Source of the DNA: Candidatus Caenarcanales bacterium
GTDB lineage: Bacteria; Cyanobacteriota; Vampirovibrionia; LMEP-6097
Reading direction: 5' to 3'
Assembly (NCBI GenBank): GCA_022447685.1
Contig: JAKVAO010000025.1
Location: forward strand, 1-32,079
DNA length: 32,079 bases
The translations under genes and the position numbers were made by a program. Numbering within the stretch: the stretch's first letter is position 1; the number at the start of each line of letters is the position of its first letter. Shown here piece after piece: positions 16,190-23,893 of the stretch. Under the pieces are notes generated by a model that did not search any database, was not told the origin of the DNA, and saw nothing but the letters and a program-made list of their open reading frames with translations.

Positions 16190-17224
16190 TTACTCGATAA
16201 GAGCTTCTTCCTCACCCTCAGATCTGATCATGATTTGACCGGATTCTTCAAGTGCCTTAATAGTTTCAACGATCTGTGATTGAGCAGCAGATACGTCTTT
16301 TGCTAGAACTGGTCCCATCATTTCTAATTCATCTTTAAGTAAATTAGCTGCTTTTTCAGACATATTGTTGAAGAAGAGTTCACGGATATCATCATCTGCG
16401 CCTTTGAGTGCAAGTGGTAATTCTTTCATATCCACTTCTTTCATAACAGTTTGCATTGCTTTATCGTCGAGTTTGATAATATCTTCGAATACGAACATCA
16501 GATTTCTAATATCAACAGCAAGGTCTTGGTCGATAATCTCGAGATCTTCGAGGATTTTCTTCTCAATACTTCTATCAAGTCTGTTAAGGATTTCAGCGAT
16601 AGCGTCAACACCACCAACATTTTGAGTAGAGGAAGCTTGGTTCATAACCGCAGCGAATCTTCTTTCTAGAGTCTTCTCTACTACACTTAAAATCTCTGGA
16701 TTGGTCTTGTCCATCTTCGCTAAACGCAGTGAACAATCTGAACGTATATCTTCAGGCAATAGCTGTAAAACCTTGGAAGCTTTATCTACAGGGAGATAGG
16801 AGAGTACTAGTGATATAACCTGGGAGTGTTCACCTTGGATTACTGCAACGATCTGCTCAGGGTCAACCATTCTGAGGAATTCGAAAGGTACTCTATGAAT
16901 GGTGTTAGTCATCTTATCAAGAATATTTGATGCGACTTCCTTACCATAAGCCTGCACAAGAATGCTCTCTGCTTTCTGTAAAGAACCAGACATCTTACCA
17001 ACTTGTAAGTTTAGAATGTCATAGATTTCATCGAGTAAATTGTATTGATCCTCTTCACTCAAGACACCAACCATGGAAATCTCTTTAGCGAGTGATACGA
17101 CTAGATTAGAATCATCTATATTCTTGATGATTCCAGCAGCAGAGTCCTCGTCGAGAAGTAGCAATAGTGCCGCTACTTTCATACGGTTAGTCCAACTCTT
17201 AATTTTATTAGCCTTGTAAGCCAT
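16190..17224 (-). CDS. fliG: Flagellar motor switch protein FliG
   Basis: FliG forms the rotor ring that converts stator force to torque and switches direction with FliM and FliN. The 344-residue protein has the N domain (about 1-100, MKVAALLLLLDEDSAAGII), the middle domain with the EHPQ-like motif as EHSQVISLVLSYLPVDKAS (about 130-148), and the C domain (VDAIAEILNRLDRSIEKKIL through LKGADDDIRELFFNNMSEKA and LLKDELEMMGPV). The arginine of the torque helix (IRELF) and the following acidic pair (DE) are kept. No other flagellar gene is nearby, so fliG is detached from its usual cluster. There is no Shine-Dalgarno sequence; TGTAAT lies 6 nt before the ATG. Confidence 0.93.
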   Translation of the reverse strand: MAYKANKIKSWTNRMKVAALLLLLDEDSAAGIIKNIDDSNLVVSLAKEISMVGVLSEEDQYNLLDEIYDILNLQVGKMSGSLQKAESILVQAYGKEVASNILDKMTNTIHRVPFEFLRMVDPEQIVAVIQGEHSQVISLVLSYLPVDKASKVLQLLPEDIRSDCSLRLAKMDKTNPEILSVVEKTLERRFAAVMNQASSTQNVGGVDAIAEILNRLDRSIEKKILEDLEIIDQDLAVDIRNLMFVFEDIIKLDDKAMQTVMKEVDMKELPLALKGADDDIRELFFNNMSEKAANLLKDELEMMGPVLAKDVSAAQSQIVETIKALEESGQIMIRSEGEEEALIE

Positions 17225-17305
17225 AGAAAAATTACACTTGTAGATCTATTAAACCCAGAAGATTAGAGCTAATCACTATATTTTTCAGCTAATTAGCTAG
17301 TCTAT

Positions 17306-17336
17306 TTGACTGAGCTTTTCAATTTTGTTTTACTAT
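17306..17336 (+). promoter_or_regulatory. Promoter of the YibE/F-like gene
   Basis: A -35-like TTGACT (17306-17311) is followed by TACTAT (17331-17336, 19-nt spacer) or TTTACT (17329-17334, 17-nt spacer). The ATG is 7 nt after TACTAT, so transcription would begin at or next to the start codon. No Shine-Dalgarno sequence is present. Confidence 0.5.
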
Positions 17337-17343
17337 ATAGTTT

Positions 17344-18471
17344 ATGAAAGCAGTTTTACTGAGCCTCGTCATTTCGTTAATTTTGTTATTGAATAGTGTT
17401 TCAGCTAAGGAATATATGGATGAAGAGAAGACAGATCACTATGAGACTCAGGTAGTGAAAGTTTTGGAAGTTTCTGAGCTTAAAATGCCAGCTAATTTAC
17501 CAGAAGAATTGGGTGAGACTAAAGAACAAGTAGTCAAAGTGAAAGTCTTAAGTTCAGGTCCAGAGAAGGATACAGAGTTGTATATTAATAACATAGTCCC
17601 TGAGAATAGTGCTTTTGCAATAGTTGCTGAGGAGGGTAAGCAGTATACTATCGCGCTTTCAGATGACAAGGAAGATATAGCTATTACTGATTATTTTCGT
17701 GAGCCAGTCTTAATAACCTTGATTCTATTCTTTCTCGCTGCAATTGTGGTTTTTGCTGGTTTACAAGGGGTTAAAGCTATTATTTCTCTTGCTTTAACTG
17801 GTTTATCTATACTCTACATATTGATTCCAACTATTAAGCTTGGTTTTGATCCATTATTGATGAGTATATTTATAGCGGCTTTTGCCACTGGAACAACTAT
17901 GATTCTCATAGCAGGTTTTAGCAAAAAAGCACTTTCTGCCACGATTGGAACTACTGGTGGTGTCGCTATTGCTGGTATTTTGGCTTATATAGTAATTAAA
18001 GCAGCGCCTTTAAGTGGTCTTGCAAGTTCAGAGGCTAGAATTTTATTCGGTAATCTAAATAGTAGTGGTCAGGGTTCTTTGATTAATTTTCAAGGTTTAC
18101 TTGCTGCTGGGATATTGATTTCTAGTTTGGGAGCGGCGATGGACGTTGCGATTTCTATTGCAAGCTCTACTCAAGAGATTTTCCTAACTAATCCGAATCA
18201 ATCCAGGAGAGATTTGTTTCGTCACGCGATGAATGTTGGTAAGGATATTATGGGGACTATGACAAATACTCTAGTGCTTGCCTACACTGGTGCTTCACTT
18301 CCTTTGTTTTTGCTTTTGCATCAAGAAGTGAGCGAGCATTTACTTAATATGGAAATTATTGCAACTGAGCTTAGTGCAGCTACTATAGGTAGTATTGGTT
18401 TATTGTTTGCGATTCCGATAACTGGTATTTGTTCTGTGATTTTACTTAAGGGTTCTAAGAAATCTGTTTAA
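17344..18471 (+). CDS. YibE/F-family integral membrane protein
   Basis: The 375-residue protein begins with a signal peptide or first membrane helix (residues 1-21, ending near VSAKEY). A soluble beta-rich extracytoplasmic domain (about 22-118) follows, then about seven membrane helices (119-370). The first helix, EPVLITLILFFLAAIVVFAG, is followed by LQGVKAIISLALTGLSILYI and the repeated G/A/T-rich helices typical of YibE/F. DVAISIASSTQEIFL and GKDIMGTMTNTLVLAYTGAS are characteristic family segments. The family is widespread in Firmicutes and other bacteria, and its function is not established. The stop codon overlaps the convergent pentapeptide-repeat gene by 4 nt. Confidence 0.88.
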   Translation: MKAVLLSLVISLILLLNSVSAKEYMDEEKTDHYETQVVKVLEVSELKMPANLPEELGETKEQVVKVKVLSSGPEKDTELYINNIVPENSAFAIVAEEGKQYTIALSDDKEDIAITDYFREPVLITLILFFLAAIVVFAGLQGVKAIISLALTGLSILYILIPTIKLGFDPLLMSIFIAAFATGTTMILIAGFSKKALSATIGTTGGVAIAGILAYIVIKAAPLSGLASSEARILFGNLNSSGQGSLINFQGLLAAGILISSLGAAMDVAISIASSTQEIFLTNPNQSRRDLFRHAMNVGKDIMGTMTNTLVLAYTGASLPLFLLLHQEVSEHLLNMEIIATELSAATIGSIGLLFAIPITGICSVILLKGSKKSV

Positions 18472-19874
18472 TTGTTGCGAAATGGATCTATAGCAAGCCT
18501 AAGCTCCCTTAAAAGCTTTCTATTTTTTTCATTTTGCTCAGAATTAATATAATTAATAAAACCATTTTCGTAAAAATAAAGCGAGCTTAATTTTTTAGTT
18601 ACTTTGTCTTTATCTTTTTGGATTATAATCTCAGTGTTATTATCTATTGACTCATGTAACATTATAGCTAAGATATACATCATTCTCTGGTCAGTTATAG
18701 GGCTTAATTCTGCCTTCTTTATTTCATTAACGGGACTTTTTCCACCACCATATTCAGTTCTTTTAGATTTATTCTTAATGTCGAAAAAGGGTTCAAAATT
18801 GTCGATGGAGTTATTACCAAGTTGCACTGAATCAATTTCTAACTCATACTCATCACGATCAATTCGATCTAAAAAATCAGGGCTAAGATAAATTGGTTCA
18901 TGGTCTTTGTAAGAGATTTTTAATTTGTTGTTTAGCTTGTTTTCTTGAGCTGTAAATATATGCATGTGATTGGCTTTGTTAGTTTGAGGATTTATAACTA
19001 GTTGCTTTATGGTTATTTTGTCACCGCGTGAACTTAAATTATCCAATGCTATAAATGGTTTTACAAAAGAATCCATGTCTGAAATTGGTACTGAGAATAA
19101 TAACTTACTAATTAGTTTATTGGTATCGCTTTGCTCTTTACTGCCTTGGCTTTCTTTGAATTTCAGTGATTCAAGTTCATGACTTGCAGCGAAAGTATTA
19201 TTAAAAGTGTAAGAATCAAGAAGCTTCTCTAAAATCTGGTTTTTTTTCATTTCATTAATTGAAGGTAAGCTTGAGCTAGTTAGATAAGTATTTTTAAGAG
19301 AATTTGGTTGAAAATTTGTTCCACGCCAAAATGAGCAATTACGTATATTAGCGGAATCATGATTGCAGTTAAGTATTTCACTCTTAACAAAAGAAATATT
19401 CTTCATCAGTGAATGCTTGAGATTGCAATTTTTGATTTTAGTTTTCTTTACTTCTTTTTTAGAACTATAAATTAACTCTGTCTCTTGCATATCGCAATTA
19501 TCAAATAATGTTTTGTCTAAATTGCAGTTTTTAAATTGAGCACCGTGTAAGTTGCAATTAATAAATTTATAAGAACTTAAATCCTGATCTATGAATTTTT
19601 TACCTGATAAGTTTTCATTCCTGTATATCTTAGTTATATTTTTTTGAGTAAAATCACTGACTTTGTTTTTAGCAATTTCAAGACCCATCATAGTGTTTAA
19701 TTTGAGTGCTGTTATCCAATGTCCTTTTAAGCTTGGACTCACTGATACTCTAGAGCTTAGGTTTGGATCTTGGCTTTCTATCAGCTTTAGTTTTGGAGAA
19801 TTGCTTCTTTCAAGCTTTATATTAAATCTGTTTATATGTACTACCAATTGACTCACTAAAGATAAAACGCCCAA
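18468..19874 (-). CDS. Pentapeptide-repeat-containing protein of unknown function
   Basis: The 468-residue protein has a pentapeptide-repeat stretch at residues 85-190. Runs such as FINCNLHGAQFKNCNLDKTL show a central F/L/I every five residues and frequent N/C, which build a right-handed beta-helix. The rest (about 190-468) is unfamiliar, hydrophilic and probably mixed alpha/beta. The segment MMYILAIMLHESID ... LYFYENGF faintly resembles a GNAT C-terminus, but I would not assign it. No signal peptide is visible. The start is TTG at 19874, two codons after a stop; GTG at 19856 is an alternative. The gene is divergent from the histidine phosphatase-like gene across 55 nt that contain a spaced dyad. 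Confidence 0.7.
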   Translation of the reverse strand: MGVLSLVSQLVVHINRFNIKLERSNSPKLKLIESQDPNLSSRVSVSPSLKGHWITALKLNTMMGLEIAKNKVSDFTQKNITKIYRNENLSGKKFIDQDLSSYKFINCNLHGAQFKNCNLDKTLFDNCDMQETELIYSSKKEVKKTKIKNCNLKHSLMKNISFVKSEILNCNHDSANIRNCSFWRGTNFQPNSLKNTYLTSSSLPSINEMKKNQILEKLLDSYTFNNTFAASHELESLKFKESQGSKEQSDTNKLISKLLFSVPISDMDSFVKPFIALDNLSSRGDKITIKQLVINPQTNKANHMHIFTAQENKLNNKLKISYKDHEPIYLSPDFLDRIDRDEYELEIDSVQLGNNSIDNFEPFFDIKNKSKRTEYGGGKSPVNEIKKAELSPITDQRMMYILAIMLHESIDNNTEIIIQKDKDKVTKKLSSLYFYENGFINYINSEQNEKNRKLLRELRLAIDPFRNN

Positions 19875-19894
19875 TCGTTACTTAATTTGACATG

Positions 19895-19923
19895 ATAATT
19901 GTCTCTGAAGAAGCTACAATTAT
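19895..19923. promoter_or_regulatory. Spaced dyad between divergent genes
   Basis: ATAATTGT (19895-19902) and ACAATTAT (19916-19923) form a perfect 8-bp inverted repeat around a 13-nt centre. It lies in the 55-nt gap between the pentapeptide-repeat gene (-) and the histidine phosphatase-like gene (+) and overlaps the likely -10 (TACAAT, 19915-19920) of the latter. It could be an operator or just AT-rich chance. Confidence 0.3.
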
Positions 19924-19929
19924 ATTCTT

Positions 19930-20574
19930 ATGGAGCAAGCCCTTAATATCTCTGATGAGATTAAAACTTTTTATTTAATAAGGCATGGTGAAATTAAGAA
20001 TTCATCTGGTTCCAAGATCGCAGCTTCTGATGATAAAGGTTTAAGCGGTGATGGTGTTTTAGAAGCAGAGCTTCTATCTAGTTATTTTCATGATATTAAG
20101 ATCAACAGTATTTTTGCAAGCCCTACTAGTAGTGCTGTTCAGACTACTGATATTGTCGCTAAGAATTTAGGTATTCCTACATTTTTTAAGCATAGCGGTC
20201 TTACAGACAAGAAAGAAGGTGATTGGGCTGGGAAAACTTATTGGCAGATTCGTGAGGAATCAATGAAAGCTTGGGAGAAATGGAGTAAAGATCCAATTAA
20301 TTTCAGCCCTCCTAATGGTGAAAGTGTAAAAGATTTTGTTGCTAGAGTTGGCAGAGCTTTCAAAGATATTATTAAAAACTACGATATTGGACAGAAAATC
20401 ATTCTTTCCACTCATACTGGGGTCATTAGAGCTTTAATAATACTCTCTCTTGATATCCCAGTTGAAAATTTCTTTAGAATTGAGGTCCCATCTGGCTCTA
20501 TTAGCCGCATTGATTGGACTGAGAATTACTCTATACTCAAATTCTGTTCACTTAGTATGGCTTCCAAAGTTTAA
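19930..20574 (+). CDS. Histidine phosphatase superfamily protein (phosphoglycerate-mutase-like)
   Basis: The 214-residue protein shows the superfamily core: LIRHGEI (about residue 17-23, phospho-accepting His) and STHTGVIRALI (about 160-170, second catalytic His). The usual SPLxRAxQT motif reads FASPTSSAVQTT, so the second active-site Arg is replaced by Ser. The glutamate block LxE...GxWEG appears as LTDKKEGDWAG. Members include cofactor-dependent phosphoglycerate mutases, alpha-ribazole phosphatase (CobC) and small-molecule phosphatases. Length and divergence favour the last group, and activity is uncertain with the Arg missing. TACAAT (19915-19920) is 9 nt before the ATG and no Shine-Dalgarno sequence is seen. 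Confidence 0.85.
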   Translation: MEQALNISDEIKTFYLIRHGEIKNSSGSKIAASDDKGLSGDGVLEAELLSSYFHDIKINSIFASPTSSAVQTTDIVAKNLGIPTFFKHSGLTDKKEGDWAGKTYWQIREESMKAWEKWSKDPINFSPPNGESVKDFVARVGRAFKDIIKNYDIGQKIILSTHTGVIRALIILSLDIPVENFFRIEVPSGSISRIDWTENYSILKFCSLSMASKV

Positions 20575-20668
20575 GGATTTACTGAAAAATATGTTTTGAA
20601 GTAGAATCCGCTCAATATGGGTTTAAGGACCTCGCTCCCTGAGCTAGGATTCATTCCTCGGTCAGGGT

Positions 20669-20695
20669 TGAAAAAGCCACAAAGTGGATTTTTCA
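20669..20695 (+). terminator. Candidate terminator after the histidine phosphatase-like gene
   Basis: TGAAAAAGCCAC and GTGGATTTTTCA pair across an AAA loop with one G-A mismatch, and the 3' arm carries five Ts. It lies about 95 nt after the phosphatase stop. A second hairpin (CCCTGA 20637-20642 with TCAGGG 20662-20667, plus AGGA/TCCT inside) precedes it directly. Nothing coding is visible between 20575 and 20700. Confidence 0.5.
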
Positions 20696-20751
20696 GCGTG
20701 TCATTAAGTAGTAGCTTCATAACTGAATCTTAACTTTAGAATGTTAATAAT

Positions 20752-20897
20752 AAGATAGTTCATCAAGTGGGGTGGTGTAACTTTTGATACATGACTCGTA
20801 AAAAAGGTCCAGGTAGCATCTTCTTGAGCTACAGTTATCCTTCTTCCAACAACCTATTTGAAGTAAGCCTACTTGGTCGCACTTGGTGAATAATTTT
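20752..20897 (+). ncRNA. Candidate small structured RNA (6S-RNA-like outline)
   Basis: The two ends pair: 20752-20769 with 20880-20897 form about 17 pairs with one mismatch. The core is TTCATCAAGTG/CACTTGGTGAA (11 pairs, one G-U). Inside are a central hairpin GTAGC/GCTAC (near 20813-20832) and a small hairpin AAGTA/TACTT on the 3' side (near 20861-20874), leaving large unpaired stretches between. A closing stem, open central bubble with a 3'-side hairpin and terminal stem is the layout of 6S RNA, the regulator that binds RNA polymerase holoenzyme. The size (about 140-150 nt) is shorter than the usual 180 nt. A hairpin terminator follows at once. The strand is inferred, since the stems would fold on either strand. 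Confidence 0.4.
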
Positions 20898-20899
20898 TT

Positions 20900-20941
20900 G
20901 AAACCCTTCGCAGCATTGGACTTGAAGCTGCGAAGGGTTTC
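20900..20941. terminator. Strong hairpin terminator between ncRNA candidate and purH
   Basis: A perfect 15-bp stem (arms 20900-20914 and 20927-20941; AAACCCTTCGCAGC with its complement) encloses a 12-nt loop. The plus-strand product ends in a U-rich TTTCTT and an A/T-rich run precedes the stem, so it mainly fits termination of the plus-strand RNA. It could also serve purH on the minus strand, although a U-tract is missing there. Confidence 0.7.
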
Positions 20942-20952
20942 TTCGTGAATCC

Positions 20953-22560
20953 TTAGTGTTTAAAGTGACGTATGCCGGTAAATGCCATAGCAATACCCAA
21001 ATCATCACAAGCTTTTACAACTTCATCATCTCTAACTGAACCCCCTGGTTGAATAATTGCAGCTATATGGTTTTGAGCAGCTAAGTGAATATTGTCGGCA
21101 AATGGGAAGAAAGCATCAGATGCAAGCACCGCTCCCCTAGTTTCTAAATCAAAGTTCTTGAGTGCATCTTCAACAGATTTAACTCTATTGCTTTGTCCAA
21201 CTCCGACTCCAATTGTTTTACCATTTTGTACAGTTACTATAGCGTTCGACTTACAGTGTTTAACTACTTTCCAAGCGAGAACGAGATCAACCCAAAGGCT
21301 TTCATCGATTTCTTTTTTAGTTACAGTTTGGACCTGTTCTTTATCTAGAAGTACTTTGTTTGCAGATTGAATTAGATATGCGCCATCAACTTTCTTAATA
21401 TCTATATCGTTTTTGTTTAGATCGGAATTTGCATGTTCAATTAATCTAATATTTTTCTTTTGAGTTAAGATTGATAAGGCTTCTTCAGAGAAGGCAGGAG
21501 CAATAATAGCCTCTAAGAAAATTTGGCTAAGTTCGTTTGCTGTAGCAAGGTCTACGGTATTGTTGAGAGCAACTATGCCGCCAAAGGCACTTACGGTATC
21601 ACATGAAAGTGCTTCGATAAAGGCTTGTGAGATACTTGGAGCAATGGCAACACCACATGGGTTATTGTGCTTAACAATTACTGCACAAGGGATATTAGCT
21701 TCATATTCCTGCACCATTGACCAAGCTGAGTGAAGGTCAAGAATATTGTTGTAGCTAAGTTCTTGACCGTGTAATTGTCTTGCTGCTGCAAGTCCTTTAT
21801 ATTCTTCATTGCTATCTATATATAAACCTGCTTTTTGTTGTGGATTTTCACCATAACGTAATTCTTGAACTAGTTCTAAGTTGAGGTTTAAGCTCTGAGG
21901 AACAGAATCTTCAAAGTTGCCTTCAGCAATGAAAAACTCAGTTATAGCAGTATCATAGTCTCCAGTATGTTTAAAAGCTATGCTTGCAAGTTTAAGTCTA
22001 TAGACTGGATTGATTTTTTTAGTGTTGTAATTATGGATGAAATCTTCGTACTGACTTGGTTCGCAGAGAACTCCTACATGATAAAAGTTTTTAGCAGCTG
22101 CTCTTAGTAAAGCCACACCACCAATATCTATGTTCTCTATAGCTTTATCTAGTGCAGTAAGGGTTGCTGTGTTAGACTCTGAGTTGCTCTCAAGTGATTT
22201 AGCGGCTTCTTGTCTCTCAGATGCTGGGATCTTAGCAACTGCGTCTTTAAATGGGTACAAGTTTACAACTACTAAATCAATCGACATTAAGTTATTCTCT
22301 TCCATTTGGTCAAGGTGATCAGATTTATTACGATCATAGAGAATGCCACCAAATATTTTAGGGTGTAAGGTTTTAACTCTACCTGAAAGGATTTCAGGGA
22401 AATTAGTCAAGTCAGAAACTTCGATTACAGGATAACCCGCTTCTTTGATAAATTTGGCTGTGCCAGAACTACTGATGAAATCGTAGTCATCTGCTAATGT
22501 TTCCAGTAAATTTTCTAAACCTGATTTGTCAGAAACTGATATTAAAGCCTTCTTTTTCAT
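20953..22560 (-). CDS. purH: Bifunctional purine biosynthesis protein PurH (AICAR transformylase / IMP cyclohydrolase)
   Basis: PurH performs the last two steps of de novo IMP synthesis, transferring a formyl group from 10-formyl-THF to AICAR and then closing the ring. The 535-residue protein has the N-terminal cyclohydrolase MGS-like domain (ALISVSDKSG, SSSGTAKFI, GRVKTLHPKIFGGIL) and the C-terminal transformylase domain with the catalytic VKHNNPCGVA (about 296-305). The tail DAFFPFADNIHLAA and AIIQPGGSVRDDEV is canonical. The ATG is fixed by family alignment at MKKKALISVSDK and lies inside the LysR gene's last 32 nt, so the two are probably co-transcribed. A loop of about 15 residues (ERQEAAKSLESNSESN) is a small lineage-specific feature. 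Confidence 0.97.
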   Translation of the reverse strand: MKKKALISVSDKSGLENLLETLADDYDFISSSGTAKFIKEAGYPVIEVSDLTNFPEILSGRVKTLHPKIFGGILYDRNKSDHLDQMEENNLMSIDLVVVNLYPFKDAVAKIPASERQEAAKSLESNSESNTATLTALDKAIENIDIGGVALLRAAAKNFYHVGVLCEPSQYEDFIHNYNTKKINPVYRLKLASIAFKHTGDYDTAITEFFIAEGNFEDSVPQSLNLNLELVQELRYGENPQQKAGLYIDSNEEYKGLAAARQLHGQELSYNNILDLHSAWSMVQEYEANIPCAVIVKHNNPCGVAIAPSISQAFIEALSCDTVSAFGGIVALNNTVDLATANELSQIFLEAIIAPAFSEEALSILTQKKNIRLIEHANSDLNKNDIDIKKVDGAYLIQSANKVLLDKEQVQTVTKKEIDESLWVDLVLAWKVVKHCKSNAIVTVQNGKTIGVGVGQSNRVKSVEDALKNFDLETRGAVLASDAFFPFADNIHLAAQNHIAAIIQPGGSVRDDEVVKACDDLGIAMAFTGIRHFKH

Positions 22561-23377
22561 AAATACCTATTTTAGCAAATTTGTTTTTCAGGAGATAATA
22601 CTGAAATTTGGACCTCTTTTTTAGCTCTATAATATTTAGCTCATTATAAAGACTATGATTTGCAATAAAACTCTTTGGTAATATACTAAAGCCAAAGCCT
22701 TGAGAGATTAATAAGGTGATAGTTTCTAAAGAAAAATTTTTAACAGATAAATTGATATATAAACCTTGCTCTTCTAGGAAGTATTGCAAGAATCTAGCAA
22801 AGAAACAGGATTCCCCGAGGTGTAAAGGTTTGGTCGAGTTAATATCTATTTCAGAGATGCTTTTGATATCTTTTGGAAGTACTAAAACAATCTCATCTTC
22901 AAACTTTTTAATGGTTTTGAATTCTTTAGGAGCTTTTCTAGCAGCGATAACTGCATAATCAATTTCCGTATTTCTGAGTCTTTCAAGTAATGTATCTGCA
23001 AAAGCAAATTGGAAGCTAAATTGATATGAGTTTTTGAGTTTTGATAGTTCTAATTCACTTGCAAAGCTTGATCTAAAAAAGCTTTCTTGGAAACCTAGTG
23101 TAAATGCTTTCTGAGATTTAGAATTTAGATTTAATTCTGATTTGGCTTCTTTACGTAATTCTAATAAATTTTCGGCATAGCTTAAAAACTTAGCTCCAGA
23201 TTCAGTGAGTTCCATGCCATATTTTTTTCTAAGAAAAAGATTAGTCTCTAGTTCATCTTCTAGTTGTTTGAGTTTATGACTAAGAGAAGATTGAACACAG
23301 TGCATTTCTTTAGATGCTTTAGTGAGGTTTTTGAATTTGGCAATATTTATAAAAGCTTCTAGGTGTTGAAAATCCAT
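22529..23377 (-). CDS. LysR-family transcriptional regulator
   Basis: The 282-residue protein has the LysR N-terminal winged helix-turn-helix (1-60, MDFQHLEAFINIAKFKNLTK and HCVQSSLSHKLKQLEDELET) and a C-terminal effector domain (about 90-280). It is transcribed divergently from a MAPEG-type membrane protein, and the 102-nt gap contains a perfect 8+9+8 dyad, the normal place for a LysR operator. The likely target is thus the MAPEG gene or itself, but the effector is unknown. Its 3' end overlaps purH by 32 nt in another frame, which might also place purH under its promoter. No clear Shine-Dalgarno sequence precedes the ATG. Confidence 0.92.
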   Translation of the reverse strand: MDFQHLEAFINIAKFKNLTKASKEMHCVQSSLSHKLKQLEDELETNLFLRKKYGMELTESGAKFLSYAENLLELRKEAKSELNLNSKSQKAFTLGFQESFFRSSFASELELSKLKNSYQFSFQFAFADTLLERLRNTEIDYAVIAARKAPKEFKTIKKFEDEIVLVLPKDIKSISEIDINSTKPLHLGESCFFARFLQYFLEEQGLYINLSVKNFSLETITLLISQGFGFSILPKSFIANHSLYNELNIIELKKRSKFQYYLLKNKFAKIGIYEKEGFNISF

Positions 23378-23387
23378 AATGTTCGTT

Positions 23388-23412
23388 ATTTAAGAATTCT
23401 GGTATCTTAAAT
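23388..23412. promoter_or_regulatory. Candidate LysR operator dyad
   Basis: ATTTAAGA (23388-23395) and TCTTAAAT (23405-23412) form a perfect inverted repeat around 9 nt. It begins 11 nt upstream of the LysR start and lies 68 nt before the MAPEG start, matching the usual autoregulatory site between divergent LysR pairs. The assignment to this regulator is inferred from position. Confidence 0.6.
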
Positions 23413-23479
23413 CATCATTATACTTGATAACTAAAAGATAAGATAATGAATAAATAATATAAATAAAGGAATTAATTTT

Positions 23480-23884
23480 ATGGCTCATAACGAAATATTT
23501 TTTTTAACAGTAACAACCATGCTAACGGGTTTGATGTGGTTTCCATATATTGTGAATAGAATCTTTGAAGAAGGTTTAATCCCAGCTGTGACTCAGTCAC
23601 AAGTAGAAGTTAATGCTAGAAGTCTTTGGGGGCAGAGAGCTTATCGTGCTCATATGAATGCAATTGAGAATTTAGTTATTTTTGCTCCTTTAGTATTATC
23701 AATTTGTTATTTAAATTTAAGTTCAGCAGAAACTATAGAGCTTTGCAAATATTTTTTATATTTGAGAATAGCCCACTATATTTGCTATATGTTAGCTGTA
23801 CCAGTATTAAGAACTGTACTTTTTGCAAGTGGAGTCTTAATCCAGGTTAAATTATTTCTGGTCATTTTTAATAGTTTTAATTAA
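23480..23884 (+). CDS. MAPEG-family membrane protein
   Basis: The 134-residue protein has about four membrane helices (7-25, 62-80, 90-108 and 110-130). It carries the MAPEG core RAYRAHMNAIENLVIFAPLV (residues about 55-74), where the R..R.HMNA.EN arrangement is typical of the family (membrane-associated proteins in eicosanoid and glutathione metabolism). Bacterial members often use glutathione, but the substrate cannot be told here. A good Shine-Dalgarno sequence (AAAGGA) precedes the ATG by 9-10 nt, in contrast with most first genes of this window. It is divergent from a LysR regulator and ends 9 nt before the convergent kinase gene. Confidence 0.9.
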   Translation: MAHNEIFFLTVTTMLTGLMWFPYIVNRIFEEGLIPAVTQSQVEVNARSLWGQRAYRAHMNAIENLVIFAPLVLSICYLNLSSAETIELCKYFLYLRIAHYICYMLAVPVLRTVLFASGVLIQVKLFLVIFNSFN

Positions 23885-23893
23885 GAGAATATT

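Noticed and set aside
20575..20952. tmRNA or RNase P RNA in the non-coding gap
   Set aside because: No tRNA-like T arm with CCA end or tag frame for tmRNA, and no GAGGAAAGTCC-type core for RNase P.
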